NCBI RefSeq assembly: GCF_042100115.1
Contig: NC_091273.1
Location: forward strand, 682,001 to 746,000
Length of the DNA: 64,000 nt
DNA from: Alternaria dauci
Taxonomy: Eukaryota; Ascomycota; Dothideomycetes; Pleosporales; Pleosporaceae
Direction: 5' to 3'
The notes beneath the pieces were generated by a model, which was given only the letters and a program-made list of their open reading frames with translations, was not told the origin of the DNA and searched no databases. Made by a program: the position numbers and the translations under genes. The stretch's first letter is position 1, and each line of letters opens with the position of its first letter. Below, piece by piece: positions 46,767-58,916 of the stretch.

Positions 46767-49252
46767 ATGGAGGTCGACATTGCGCCCCAGTTCGGCGCCG
46801 AACTAAAGGTATGCGGAGTTGGAGTGGCACCACCGAGCATGCGCTGACGGAGAATCACAGGATGGCTTCAAGACAGTCAACGCTTGGGTACGTCATACAT
46901 GTCTTCTATGGGTCTCCGAGAGTCCCTGGCACACGCGCTGTTGGCTGCGTGTATTGCGCTCCATGTTACTGATGCACGCGATTGCAGGTTTCCGGTGGCA
47001 TCTCCTGGCTCGACGACATCCAAGCATTCTATCGCGAACGAAGCGCCATAGAGAAGGAATACTCGGCAAAACTCAGCGCGCTTGCGAAGAAATACTATGA
47101 AAAGAAGGCGAAGAAGCAGAGCAGCCTGAGTGTCGGTGACACGCCCACCGTTACTCCAGGCTCGCTCGAGTGGTACGACTACCGTCGCATAAGGTTGGGC
47201 CTTACTGACGCGTCCATGTAGCGCCTCCATGACCACTTGGGGTGTCCAATTAAGCACCCTCGAATCACGCGCCGCCGAACACGAACAATTTGCTGGCGCT
47301 CTCATCACCCAGCTTGCTGACCCCTTGAAGGTCCTCGGTACCCGGACCGAAGAGTTGCGCAAGTTGCACGGAGACTATGCTGCCAAGCTGGAGAAGGAGC
47401 GCGACAACCAGTATGCTGAGTTGCGCAAACAAAAGGGTAAATACGACAGCGTTTGCCAGGAGGTTGAGAGCCGGCGCAAAAAGGTGGATAGCGCATTTGA
47501 CCACGGCAAGAGCAAGGCGCGCAACGCTTTCGAACAGCAGCAGGTCGAGATGCGCAACGTCAAGAACACCTATCTCATCAGTATCAACGTAACCAACAAG
47601 CAAAAAGAGATGTACTACCACGAGTATGTGCCTGAGCTGCTCGACAGCCTCCAGGATCTCTCGGAAACACGAGTTAACAAGCTAAATTCGATATGGTCAC
47701 TCGCCGCACAGATCGAAACTCAGACACTTATGCGAAGCTCAGAGTACCTGAAGCACCTCTCCGGCGAGATTCCGCGCAACAACCCTCTGCTCGACTCGAT
47801 GATGTTCGTACGGCACAACGCTGGTTCCTTCCAGGAGCCTGGCGACTTCCAATTCGAGCCCAGTCCGGTCTGGCTAGACGACAGTAGCATCGCCGTCGAC
47901 GAGTCTTCAACGATTTTCCTGCGCAACGTTCTCACCAAATCAAAGACTTCTTTGGGGGAGTATAAACGCGAACTGGAAAAGAAGCGCAAAGAAGTTGAGA
48001 ATGCCAAGACGGTACGGCAGAAGATAAGAGAGGGCAAAGACAAAAGAGACGAGGTGGACATTGTTCGCGCTGTCTTTGCTATACAGGAACAGATGCATGA
48101 GGTCGAACGTCAGAAAGTGAATGCTGAAGTGGAAGTTTCCACAATCACCTCCGTCGTCGGTGACTTGAGTATCGGCGCAAGAAACCACAACTTCAAGTCG
48201 CAGACATTCAAGATACCTACCAACTGTGATCTGTGTGGGGATCGGATATGGGGTCTATCAGCAAAAGGGTTCGATTGTCAAGACTGCGGCTATACGTGTC
48301 ATAGCAAGTGCGAGATGAAGGTACCCGCCGACTGTCCTGGTGAACAGTCCAAGGTAGAAAAGAAGAAACTGAAGGAGGAGCGACAAAAGGCTGCACACAC
48401 GGTGACAGCGACAAATGGCACTGCGGCGAGCTCCAATGCGGACATGCCCAGACTCGGAAGAAGCGACACAGTGAATTCCATGAATACCCTTAGCTCTGGC
48501 TATTCAGCGACTGCACATCGGTCCATATCCGGAGGTATGTCGCCCACTGTCGAAGAGACTCCTCCTCCTCCAGAGAAGAAGGCGCCCATAGTACCAGGCG
48601 CCAGGAAGAACCGTTTGGTTGCACCACCGCCTACGCAATATGTCAAATCCGACGAAGATGTTCCTCCACCCCCACCCAAGTCTGCAGAAGCGAGGGGTAG
48701 AATGCTGTACGCTTACCAAGAGAACGGTGAGGGCGAACTGACTGTCGCGGATGGCACGGACGTTGCCATCATAGAACCTGATGGTATGTAATTAGATGTC
48801 TCCCACATTCCAGGGGTCATTGATCGATTCGCTAACACCTTGCCACAGATGGCTCCGGATGGATGAAAGTTCGTGCTGGCGTCAAAGAAGGTCTTGTTCC
48901 AGCAGCATATGTTGAGATGACGGTAGCAACACCACCCACCACGGCCTCTACATTCTCGTCAGCAAGACCGGACTCGACGTACTCTGCATCGTCAGCATCA
49001 ACCACCAACTTCACTGCGGCTGCCGCCCCCGGTAAGAAGAAGGGACCCGCCGTTGCGCCCAAGCGTGGCGCGAAGAAGCTCAAGTACGTGGAAGCCTTGT
49101 ATGACTACACAGCGCAAAGCGACGCAGAACATTCCATGTCAGAAGGAGATCGTTTTGTCCTCATCAACATGGAGGCCGGCGACGGCTGGGCAGACGTTGA
49201 GAAGGATGGTATAGTACGTAGTGTACCAGCCAACTATGTTCAGCAAGTCTAG
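46767..49252 (+). CDS. BZZ1: Bzz1: F-BAR, C1 and two SH3 domains
   Basis: Endocytic actin regulator that binds Las17/WASp through SH3 domains and curves membrane with F-BAR. Exons 46767-46808, 46861-46887, 46988-47172, 47222-48783, 48849-49252; introns 52, 100, 49 and 65 bp; 739 aa. The first two exons are only 42 and 27 bp. The F-BAR domain covers about residues 10-280 (GSLECASMTTWGVQLSTLE spans an intron). C1 zinc finger at about 407-456 (CDLCGDRIW, CHSKCEMKVPADC, with the His/Cys pattern intact). SH3-1 at about 579-632 (MLYAYQENGEGELTV), SH3-2 at about 685-739 (VEALYDYTAQSDAEHSM). Proline-rich stretches lie between. Length and domain order match yeast Bzz1. Confidence 0.95.
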
Positions 49253-51147
49253 GTCACTTGTCTAGCAGCAGTTCGAGAGATGAGCTTCTTCTGATTGAGT
49301 AGTCCGTTGCACTCACAGCGTGGTTGGTGCTGGAAAGGAGCCGTCTGCATGGAGTATCGCCAGAGTCTGTACATACCTGAAGCAACCATTTTTACCAAAT
49401 CCTGTGCTGTCAATCCGTGGAACATATGCTCGCAATGTTGTCGAGATAATGGAACATGGCTGGTCATGTTGTGGCACACTATTAGCCCAACGTGCTAAAG
49501 TGAGCATGTGGGGCTCCAATCGCGAGCGCACAACCTTGTCATTTCGTCACATCGCTTCCTCCGACATTCTTTCATCGACACCATCACATCTTGTCGCATC
49601 GACACCGTGTCTTACCGAGGGTCTCATGATTCTATTGTACCTAATACGGACTGCTGCGCCTACGCCCGTCACACTCGACAACAGGGCTGCATGGAGCACG
49701 AGCTCCGGGTAACTTGTGCGCTACCACCTCGCTTCCAAGATGGATGCTCTATGGTCATATGAATCCCAGTTGTTGATGTTTGCGACAGTGACTGACTGCT
49801 GGGCTATTTCGAAGAGGGGTGGCAGGGTCTGTTACGTCCGCTGCTGCGCGGATCAACGACTTATCAGCTTGATCAACACAGTGCGCTACTTCTTAAGGTC
49901 AGCCATTATTCCACCAGGTTACGTGAGTTGTCGTGAGTGTACAAACATTCTATATACCTCAAGGAAGAATACGACAGTAACATCGGGCATCAACACTACA
50001 CTAGAAGGCGTCAAGACAAGCCATTGGATAATCATAGCAGGATAAGCACTTCGGTCAATAGCTTCCTTGGACTACCCCTGGTACACTAGAACAGTCACTT
50101 AGAAACTTCCTAGCCTTCACGAATCCTCAGCCTCATCTCTGAACGACAGATGTACTCGTGGAGTATAAGCGCATACGGCTATATGCGGTCTAGCTAATAT
50201 TCGATATTGTACGACATGCGGACGGGAAGAACCTGTTCACGCGAGGACCAAAGCTATGTGCAAACCAAGACGTTGTTACTGACTCAGTGTTTCCCATTCG
50301 ATCGATGCCATGCTGTTGTGGCAACAACGTTCTTCACGTTTGGTTTCAAGATCGTTCATCGCTGTAGGTTGGCGAAGAAGGTGCATTGTCGTCTCTCTCG
50401 TACACGTACATACGTGATACAACGCTGATATTGTGCTCGGAGAGCACCTACCTAGGTAAGGTGCCTATACCACGCAGTTGTGCTACTAGCCAGGACGGTC
50501 ATATCAGTACGCCTTCTTTGGGATTGATAATCTCTCTCAGTGATTGTTACTCTTCTCTTCATGCTATTGAACTGATTGTCGGCTTCACGTTCAGTCCTTT
50601 TACATCGCCATTCATTCAAGACATCCCTCAGCCGTATATGCACTCTTTCTGATCATACCAAACGCTCTCTCCACTTCGGAAGACCGGTCTTTGCCTATTC
50701 TCTCGACGCTCCAGAACGCTCCTGCGCAAACGAAGCAATCACGCTAGCAAGTCCCCGTCTTGGCGTCACAGTACAAACAACACTCACCTCACTTCGCTCT
50801 CGTATCCTCGTATTACCCTCGTGAACTCTCCGTAAGCTGAAATCGAACCATCCGTCTTCACGCTTCATCGGTCATTCTTTCGTGCTTCTACCCGGAGTTG
50901 TATCTCCATTTCACTCATTAGACACTGCCAATATACTACTCCGCCACTTTCTTGTGCGTTTCGCGCCAGAAAGAGCCAAAACTGCACCTTGATACTCGAT
51001 CATCTGTCAAGGATATTGAGCAAGTACCTATTCGTACGAAAAAACAAGTCAGTCGCTCTTCCATCTCGCTCTCTGCCACGCTGACTGATGATGGGCCCAG
51101 TTTCAGCGAAAAACAGAAAGAGTGTTGCGCAAAAGCTCTAGCCTGCC
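49253..51147. other. 1.9 kb intergenic upstream of SUN gene
   Basis: Many short overlapping ORFs on both strands, none with a recognisable domain. The last 250 bases before 51148 are CT-rich. SUN-family genes often have long promoters; no specific element is seen. Confidence 0.5.
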
Positions 51148-52655
51148 ATGAAGATTCAGTATATCGTTATTGCCACAGCGCTTGTTGCAGTCACCGCGGC
51201 TAAGCCGCACCACTTGCACCATCGTGCCCACGCCAACGCCCCGCTCAAGAGTGGCACGATCTTCACACCTGCGGCAGTCGAGACAGAGATCGTTTACTGG
51301 CTCGAAGATCACAGGATCTCAGAGGAGGAAGTCCACCAGGGTATCACCAACGGCACGTTGATGTGGGACAACAATGGTGTTTTGTCGACATCAACGAGCA
51401 TTCCGGTCGCATTATCTACTCCACCCCCAGCTTCCGATGGTGAGATTCAGGCGCCCGAACCAACACCGGGGCCTATCCCCGAAAAGCCTGTGGACGAACT
51501 CAAATTTGTGGACGAGCTCAAGCCTGTCGCGCCAGAACCTCAGCAGCCTGCACCGCTACCGGACACCCCACCCCTCGACCCTGCACCGAGTCCTCCCCAG
51601 AACATACCGTCTGAGTCGGCCATTTCAGCGAGGCCCTGGTCGGATATGGTCGACAAGGACGGTTATTGTGCCGAGTGCGATAGGAAGTTCCCGAACGGCA
51701 AGATCCCTTGCACAGAGTTCCCTTACGGCTATGGCGCTTTACCTACCGCCCAAGAAGGCTTGGGAGGTTGGTCGGGTATTCAAGATCCCCAATATGCCGG
51801 CTCAGATGGCTTCGATGACATTACCACCGTTCCAAAGGGGTCGTGTTCAGATGGAACTTGCTGCACGACTGGTAGCTTCTGTTCCTATGGCTGCCCTAAC
51901 CCCTACCTCAAAGCTTCATTCCCGTCCATTCAAGGCAGAACAGGTCAGAGCGTCGGTGGCTTGTACTGCAACAAAGACGGCTTTCTGGAGATGGCCGACG
52001 GTAAGATCGCAGACACGCTGTGCGTACAAAGTTCAAAGCATATGGGCGTAAAGGTGCAGAACAAGCTGTCGAAATCTGTCTCTTTCTGCCGCACAGACTA
52101 TCCAGGTATGAGATCTGTTCACTGGCTTTCGGCAATGTCTTACATACTGTAGGCACTGAGTCCATGACTTTCCCAGTCACCGTTGGCCCTGGAGAGATTG
52201 GCTTCCTCGCCAACCCCGATCAGCAGAAATATTTCTTCTGGCAAGGTAAGAAAACATCGGCTCAATACTACGTCAACAAACAGGGTGTACCAGAGCATGA
52301 GGCTTGTACTTGGGGCACTGAGATGGGAGGCAAAGGTAACTGGGCACCCGCCGTCTTTGGAACATCCTTCGACGATGGTCCAGCGAACGAGGGCTTCTCT
52401 AGCATAAAGCAGAACGAACTATGCAAGCAAGAGCGACTCGGATACGATATCACTTTCGTTGGCGAGGGCGTTATCTCTCCTTGCAGGTACAAGAGCGCTA
52501 CAAACCAGTGGTGTGAAGGTGACACTTGCTGGGAGGACCCGGATCGGGGCTGCACTGTATGCCTCATTATATCGTCATTTAAGAAAGACAGATGCTAATG
52601 AGAACAGGCCGGTATCATCCATGGCGACCTCTTGGTCGTACTATCGGACGGGTAG
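51148..52655 (+). CDS. SUN-family (Sim1/Uth1/Nca3/Sun4) cell-wall protein, GH132
   Basis: Secreted wall protein of the fungal SUN family, implicated in septation and beta-glucan remodelling. Exons 51148-52105, 52153-52556, 52608-52655; introns 47 and 51 bp; 469 aa. Signal peptide MKIQYIVIATALVAVTAA. A Pro-rich linker (about residues 90-155) precedes the conserved Cys-rich domain: CAECDRKFPNGKIPCTEFPY, GSCSDGTCCTTGSFCSYGCP, RTDYPGTESM (split by an intron), CTWG and WEDPDRGCT. The last exon codes GIIHGDLLVVLSDG. The third intron boundary is supported by phase and GT/AG only. Not related to nuclear-envelope SUN-domain proteins. Confidence 0.92.
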
Positions 52656-53602
52656 CACAGCCGCCCTTCGTCATGTACCCCACTGTCTAGTCATTTTTCA
52701 TGTTGTGGTCGTACTAGATCTCTGGGTGTTATGACACTGTTTGTACCATCTACCACGCCCACGTCAACCTATCTCAGCAGGTTCATGTATCACTGGTTGA
52801 TAATTTCACAACGTCAAAGGCCCCGTGGACTGCGGCAACAATTTGACGGAACTTTTGGAGGAGGTTTCGGATTTCTCGAAGCGAATTACCAACTACTTTT
52901 CTTCGAATTTGTAGATGACGTTCTCTTCTACTAGCAATTTACAGAATCTTTTGCACGTATCCTCCTGTGAACCAGTTGGCGATGGACCGTCTTTTCTGAT
53001 CCTTCCCCGGAGAGCTGCTTTTCAATGCAGTTACTTTAACTCGTGGATATTAACCGTACAGCATGTCATCTCGCAATCCAAGCATAAGAATAAAAACATG
53101 AATCAAGAACCAGTGAGCGCGTGAGAAGAATGAAGACTGCATCTCGGTTCACTATGCTATCCGCCCGATGCGAGGGTATCGTACAAACACAACAAAGGGC
53201 AAACCCATAGATTTGAAACACCATCTTCCTTGTATGCTAGATGACCATATCTTGTCACGCTGAAACAGGTTCCTATCCCTCATGCCCATGCAAAAGTATG
53301 TACCCCATAGCTGCGCTCTTGGTGACGCTAAAAATGTGTAAAATGAAGAAAACTGAACATGCAGTGTATGCCGAAGCAAACACTGGCTTATCGTTGTGAG
53401 CAAGCAACAAGTTGCTCTGGCGAGGTTATCATGGTGACAGACTGAACGCTTCTCGCTTGTATCGATTCTTGAAGCGTACAGGGTGGACATGATTCTGATG
53501 TAAATGCCGAAAACTTCGCACAAGTGCTCTTCGCATTGTGGTGACGCAAAATGATCGTCATTGACCAAGGCAGGAGGAGAAAAGGCTTTTTGATTGGATG
53601 CC
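52656..53602. other. Intergenic between convergent genes
   Basis: 3' flanks of the SUN gene (+) and the copper-fist gene (-). ORFs here (such as 53152-53568, minus) lack recognisable features. No gene seen. Confidence 0.5.
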
Positions 53603-55377
53603 TCAACTTGGTTCTGGATCGAAGCTGAGAAATTCCGTCGGGTCGTTCATGTTGAGCGGAAGACTGGTGTCGAAACTGAGGAAAGGATCATGTTCTGCTG
53701 CTGTTCCAGTGTCGTCAAGAGATTCACCAGTATGACCGCCATGTGTAAGACAGCCAACACATGCGCAGCCATCCCCACATTGGCAGGTACCAGACGCGTC
53801 TGAACAGCTTGGTAATGTCATCTCGTTCCAGAAGTAGGATGATGGCGACAGTGTCACTGTATCTTCATCTTTCGTATCGCTAGGGCTACTGGCCGCGGGT
53901 GAATCCATGGTATCAGCCGGTTTCTGTATTTGTTTCTCGCCTGGCGCTGGCATGAAAGGTGTGTTGTAATTGAAGTTGCTCGAATTCGAGAACTGCGCCT
54001 GCTGCGGTTGACTTGCTGGAGGAGCAAGTTGTTGTGGCCAATTCCCTGGCAACACCATTGGTACCTGCACCATGGTTGGCATATCCATGCTCTGTTGGAA
54101 GTTCATTTGCGTCGGCGTGGGTGTTGTTAAGCCTTGTTGCATCGTGTGGAGGCTCATGTTGGCTTCCGCTCCGTACCCAGGTTGATGGGGGTATGTAGGC
54201 ATGTCGTAAAGAGGTGGCGCCATGCCTCCGAAACCGCCGTTGTATTGGAAATGGGCCATAATCCTAACATACTCCATCATTGTAGCATTATTTGGATGGG
54301 CTGCGCATCCAAAGCAGCTGCACGACTCTCCACAATGGCAGTTGTGTTCGGGGACGTGTTGTCCGATATGGGGACTGGCGACAGACGGAGACATTGAATG
54401 ATTCGTGACTGGACTCATGGATAAAGAGTTCTGCCGGTGGTAGGCTGCAGCGGCGTGATTATATATTGGAGTGCCAAGGCCGAACGGGTTCGATGCAGTT
54501 GGCGGTGTTTGTGGATGAAAGTTTTGGTACTGTGGGATCACCGCTTGGGCTGGAAACTGGAATTGGTGTCCTATATGTTGATGACCTTGCGATTGACTGT
54601 TGACCGGCGCATCGTCTTGTTTGCGTGATGAGCAACAAGACTTCTTTTGTACTGGCGGCTCTACAACTGGCTTTGGTCTGCTGCCACAGCACCCTCCTTC
54701 TTGAACCGGCGACAGGACCGGCTTTGGCTTGCAACAACTTGAGACAGGCTCATTCTGAGCAGGAAGCATACGTGGTGTTGAGCTCGCACTTGATGGGAGT
54801 GATGCTCCGTTGCTATTGCTTGTTTCAGAGGGTGTATACGTGACGGATGAGGTTTCCGTCTTGGCGTCGAAGCCCGCCTGAATGGCCTTTTCGAGGTTGT
54901 AAGGTGTTGGTACAGCCGATTTGCGCCTACTCTTCGTGATTCGACTGTTTCCAGCAACGGTAGCTGTAGGCGGAGCTCGTTCTGACGGACAAGCGCACTC
55001 TGAAGTTTTGGGGATCGTGTAGTTGATGACAACACGCTCGCAACTGCATGATCCAGTCGGATGTGGACAGCTGCTCAGCGGCCGACCAGGCTTCCGGACC
55101 TCAACTAGTACACGATCTCGATGATCGCATTTCGACGAGCGATGACCGCGGATGCACGGACCGCTAACCAATGTCAGTCAAAGTATATGGCGAATGGACA
55201 CCCTGGCCAGTGCAATGCAAGTCGCAGTCGCTAAAGAATGTTCCGGATGGGTGCAGTTTGCGCGCAACAAATAGTAAAGAGGAGATAGTAGAACAAAACT
55301 GCATGAAGGGTGAGACAAACAAACGAGAGAACCTACCAGGCGACCTTCTTGCGCTCTCCGTTGACTTCGGCCCACAT
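53603..55377 (-). CDS. Copper-fist transcription factor, Mac1/GRISEA type
   Basis: Copper-responsive zinc-module factor. Exons 55337-55377 (MWAEVNGERKKVA plus part of Cys) and 53603-55163, intron 173 bp; 533 aa. The copper fist occupies residues 1-43 and combines both exons: MWAEVNGERKKVACGPCIRG, then HRSSKCDHRDR and RPGRPLSSCPH. A Cys-rich central part has SSCC, GGCCGS and SCCSSRK. Two C-terminal copper-sensing repeats are visible: CHCGESCSCFGCAAH (about 54297-54345) and CQCGDGCACVGCLTH (about 53741-53787), the CxCx3CxCxxCxxH pattern of Mac1/GRISEA/Cuf1 factors. This argues for an activator of copper uptake that is silenced by copper (family knowledge) rather than an Ace1-type detoxification factor. 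Target genes are not visible here. Confidence 0.93.
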
Positions 55378-56191
55378 GATGCGGGGCTGGTATGAGGTCG
55401 AGGTAACTTGCTCAATCCGCGACACGTAACCACCAAGGGCGCCGTGTATCGGGGACGAAGTAAGACTGCTGGTGAGAAAGAGCTTATGTCCAAGCTTACT
55501 GAACACCGCGCACGTGAGAGTATTGCAGAGGGGTACAGTGGCGTGCGGCGCGAAAAATGGAGTGGCAAGATTCTAGGCTATACGTAAGACCCTCGCCGCA
55601 TGGGAAAGTAGCCAACAGGCTCGAGTGTGGTCCGATGTGGGTGTCCAAAAGAGAAGGTAGACTCGGCCCTCGGCTTGGCCTAAGTGAGCTGGGAAGGGTC
55701 CAGTTCCAGACGGCTGGAGCGTTGATAGCCTTAGAGCTGGTGCCGGCGTCCCGCAGTATCGGTGATAACACTGTATCAGCACAGGCGTTGATTGACGCAG
55801 TAGCGATTTTGAGCTCGGAACGGATGAAGGGTGGATCGTATGTCCGGCGGAACGTCGGGCATGCACACGGTTAAAGTGGCAGGGTCTATAGTTGAGATCC
55901 AGCAGAATCAAGCGCTGGTTTCACTGGATAGTCTCCCAGGATGCGGTCTGGAGAAATGATGACTTGACAGGGCTCAGCGGTCTGCGGGACGTGCAACTCT
56001 CCAGTTTAACACTGCGAGAAAACGCAGCTGTCACACCTCCCCACCAGACGGATGAATGACTCGGGACTCAAGGCGTCAAAGGCGTGGGATCTGCTGGTGG
56101 GCGCTCGAAGGTTTGTCGTGAACTGAATGGATGCGACGTTTGGCAGAAGGTTGGATTAGGTTTAGTGCCTTAGCGTTGAGCAAGTTTCTTA
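55378..56191. other. Intergenic, upstream of copper-fist gene
   Basis: Promoter of the copper-fist gene and 3' flank of a possible small minus-strand gene. Two CTAGG-type short motifs occur, but no copper-response element was searched for. No gene seen. Confidence 0.45.
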
Positions 56192-56769
56192 CTAAGCGGT
56201 TTTAGTCGCTTCAAACCGGCACACGTAGAAAGGTGATGATTGCGAAATAGATAGCAACGATTGTGTCCTCAGTAGGAAGGGGTAAGTGAAGGAAGTGTCG
56301 CGATACAAGAGCGTATGCGCGATGTAAACAAAGTAGACGTAACCTAGGAAGAGCAGCCCCTGCGCGTGCGTGTTTGTGGTTGGAAGACCTGTGGAAACGA
56401 CGCTGCGGCCGCCGGGTATATCTTTGGGGCGTGGGGAATCTTGCGCCGTCTGGACCCTGCTTGGTTTGGGCTCGCGTCAAGCATGTGAGTACCGCGATAA
56501 TTCAATCGGTGTGGGCGCGATTGGTAGGCCGAGTATCATTGAGTTAGTCGCTTTGAAGCCACCTGAGGCATTCCCACGCCATAGGGCTGGTGCAACGCCC
56601 GCTGCCACAGCCAACGAGGGAGCTATGGACCCTGCTACAGTCGTGGGGCATTGTCTGGTCAGCCTGCTGACTTCCGTGATGACGACGAACCGCTGTTTCG
56701 AAGACGGAGGTTATCTCGAATATGACTTAGACAGGCATAGCGGTGGCTGGTTAACCGGGCACGTGCCAT
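56192..56769 (-). CDS. Possible cryptic three-exon small membrane protein
   Basis: Protein-like sequence shifts frame here, and splice sites restore a continuous product. Exon 1 56691-56769 (MARARLTSHRYACLSHIRDN, mitochondrial-like), exon 2 56493-56631 (SLAVAAGVAPALWRGNASGG, then NSMILGLPIAPTPIELSR) and exon 3 56192-56402 (TTNTHAQGLLFLGYVYFVYI); introns 59 and 90 bp; 142 aa. Phases agree at both junctions, but the first donor (GTTCGT) is weak and the 3' end could use another frame that ends AIYFAIITFLRVPV. At 82 bp from the divergent EFM7 start, the promoter would be tight. It is not a clean ORF and could be chance coherence. Confidence 0.33.
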
Positions 56770-56850
56770 CTGTGGTGGCTCCGTTCTCCGAAACAACCAA
56801 AATACAACCCTCGCCAAGGCTCATCACTTCGTCACAACTTGCCTTCCGCC

Positions 56851-57880
56851 ATGTCCTCAGAGGCCGATGACGAGAGCCTGGACCTGTTCCAAGAGCCCGC
56901 TGACTTCTATGAACCAGAAAAGCAGGCAACTTTTGCTTCTCATCAACTGCTTTCTGGCAAGGAGCTCACTGTTCGATTGGTCGGTCACAATCCTTTGTGG
57001 GTAAGTTGTGCACTTGATCACCGGCATTCTGAAGTACACCATGGAACTTCCAAACGTATTGAGCGTTGCTTTTCAACCTTCTGGTGTTTCTCTAGAAGGG
57101 CCGTAGAAGCAATTCGGCACTTATTTGACTTCTGACGGTCATGCACTATCCCAGCACGCTCACTGACGTATTCAGGGTCACTTTCTGTGGAATGCGGGGC
57201 GAACCGTATCCGATTACCTGGAGGAGCATGCAGATGAGCTCGTAAAGGACCGGACGGTACTTGAGCTTGGCGCTGGAGCGGGACTTCCAAGCCTTGTCTG
57301 TGCTCTCAACGGTGCCGCTCAAACGGTCGTCACGGACTATCCTGATGCGGAGTTGGTCGAGAACTTACGGTACAATGTTGACCACTGCGAACTATTATCT
57401 AAGCCCCCCAAGATAGTGGCGGAGGTTTGTGACTGCGCTCAACATTGGCGGACGTAACTAATATGCGCACAGGGGTATCTTTGGGGTGCGCCTACCGAAG
57501 ACTTGATGAAGTATCTGCCTGATAACTCGGGGTTCGATGTTCTGATTCTTGCCGACCTTCTGTTCAACCACTCAGAGCATGCCAAACTTATCAAGACTGT
57601 GCAGCTGACCCTCAAGAAATCGCCGACATCCCGAGCATATGTCTTCTTCACACCATATCGCCCATGGTTGTACGAGAAGGACCTGGCTTTCTTCGATCTA
57701 GCTAAAGACGCGGGATTTGCCGTCACTAAGACGTTCGAGAAAGTCATGGAGAAGGTTATGTTCGAGGAAGACCCAGGGGTGAGGCTTTCTCATGATGTAT
57801 CTTGACGTGCCATTGACCAAACCTAGGATGAACTTCTTCGCCGGACTGTCTTCGGCTACGAGCTGACCTGGGAGACTTAA
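56851..57880 (+). CDS. EFM7: EFM7-type protein N-terminal/lysine methyltransferase
   Basis: Seven-beta-strand SAM-dependent methyltransferase (yeast Efm7/Nnt1), which methylates the N-terminus and nearby Lys of translation elongation factor eEF1A. Exons 56851-57000, 57176-57424, 57473-57778, 57827-57880; introns 175, 48 and 48 bp; 252 aa. Motifs: FLWNAGRTVSDYLEEH, SAM-binding VLELGAGAGLPSLVCAL, VVTDYPDAELVENLRYNVD, and the FDVLILADLLFNHSEHAKLI post-motif III block. The C-terminal FGYELTWET is conserved in the group. The first intron (175 bp) is longer than neighbours. Family membership is firm; substrate comes from yeast. Confidence 0.92.
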
Positions 57881-58916
57881 CGTCTGATTCTCATAGCAAC
57901 GGAAAGCAAGTCAAGATGTCATTCGTATACCAGAGTACACATTATAGTGCCCACCCGCCACAAAGCGGATAGAAGTTTTCTAGTCAGCAGAATCTTCTAC
58001 GCAGTTGCGCTATCTCGCTTTGGGACCGGACTAGGCTCCCAACCGCTACGCAAGTGGATGTTGTATCGTTGCGCTTCAGATGATGGCCTTCACCAAACAT
58101 ATGGAGATGATCACTTGCGATACATTTGGTGCATTCCACAGTCATGTTGCGGTTGAACCTCGTTCAACTCCCTTGTTGGATTACCTGTCACCAAAGCGGC
58201 GAATTACAAGCATAGCACTTGTTCAACGTTCACATCCTGTTCGCATAAGACAAACTGTCATGAGATCTAACATGTTTTGTACCTAAATCCCAAAGAAAAA
58301 CTGATTAGACATGTCGCAGCCAGCTGTCGCCATGGTCCAGCAACGCAAACGCATGCTTCACAACTCAATAAGCGCTTCGCGAGCAGAACGCTTCCAGGGG
58401 GCCATCGAGATTATTGGTCGCATTATTGTGGAGGAAGCCAAGGGTTCGTCTATGTAAGTGAAGCGACGTACTGCTTACAAAGATGCAGGCTATCTGTGTG
58501 TACGAGACTCTTTACGTCACACTTGGAATATCCCGCGGGATATGTGTGGGTTATATATCATATTCCCTGCCTGTAGCCTCAGTACTATGCCATTTCATTT
58601 TGAGGTATCTTCTCTTCATAAGATATTGTGTACACACTCCTTTACAGTACGATCTATGTATGATGCTCGGTTTCATAACGAGTATTGTGCTCACTATCAT
58701 CGCTGATGATTCCTTCTATACGATAAGCAACCATGTCTTTATACAGTGCTCCAAACACTGTGACAATTCATTTGACATGGCCTGGGGTAGATTACTCCCA
58801 ACATAGACCATCTTCTACATTCCGATGATCACAAATTGAACCGATCTTTCGAAGTAGATCAGGCTCAGCATTCTAACCTCGCAGTAACTCTCAGACACCT
58901 CAAGTCAGACAGTCCA
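57881..58916. other. Intergenic
   Basis: 3' flank of EFM7 and upstream region of the orphan at 58917. Three overlapping plus-strand ORFs (58277-58806) have weak, inconsistent character. No gene called; an upstream exon of the orphan could lie here. Confidence 0.45.

Noticed and set aside
49313..50045. Overlapping ORFs on both strands downstream of BZZ1
   Set aside because: Frames conflict, no domain or splice support; more likely non-coding.
56370..56870. 166-codon plus-strand ORF before EFM7
   Set aside because: It is antisense to a more coherent minus-strand spliced model and overlaps the EFM7 start.
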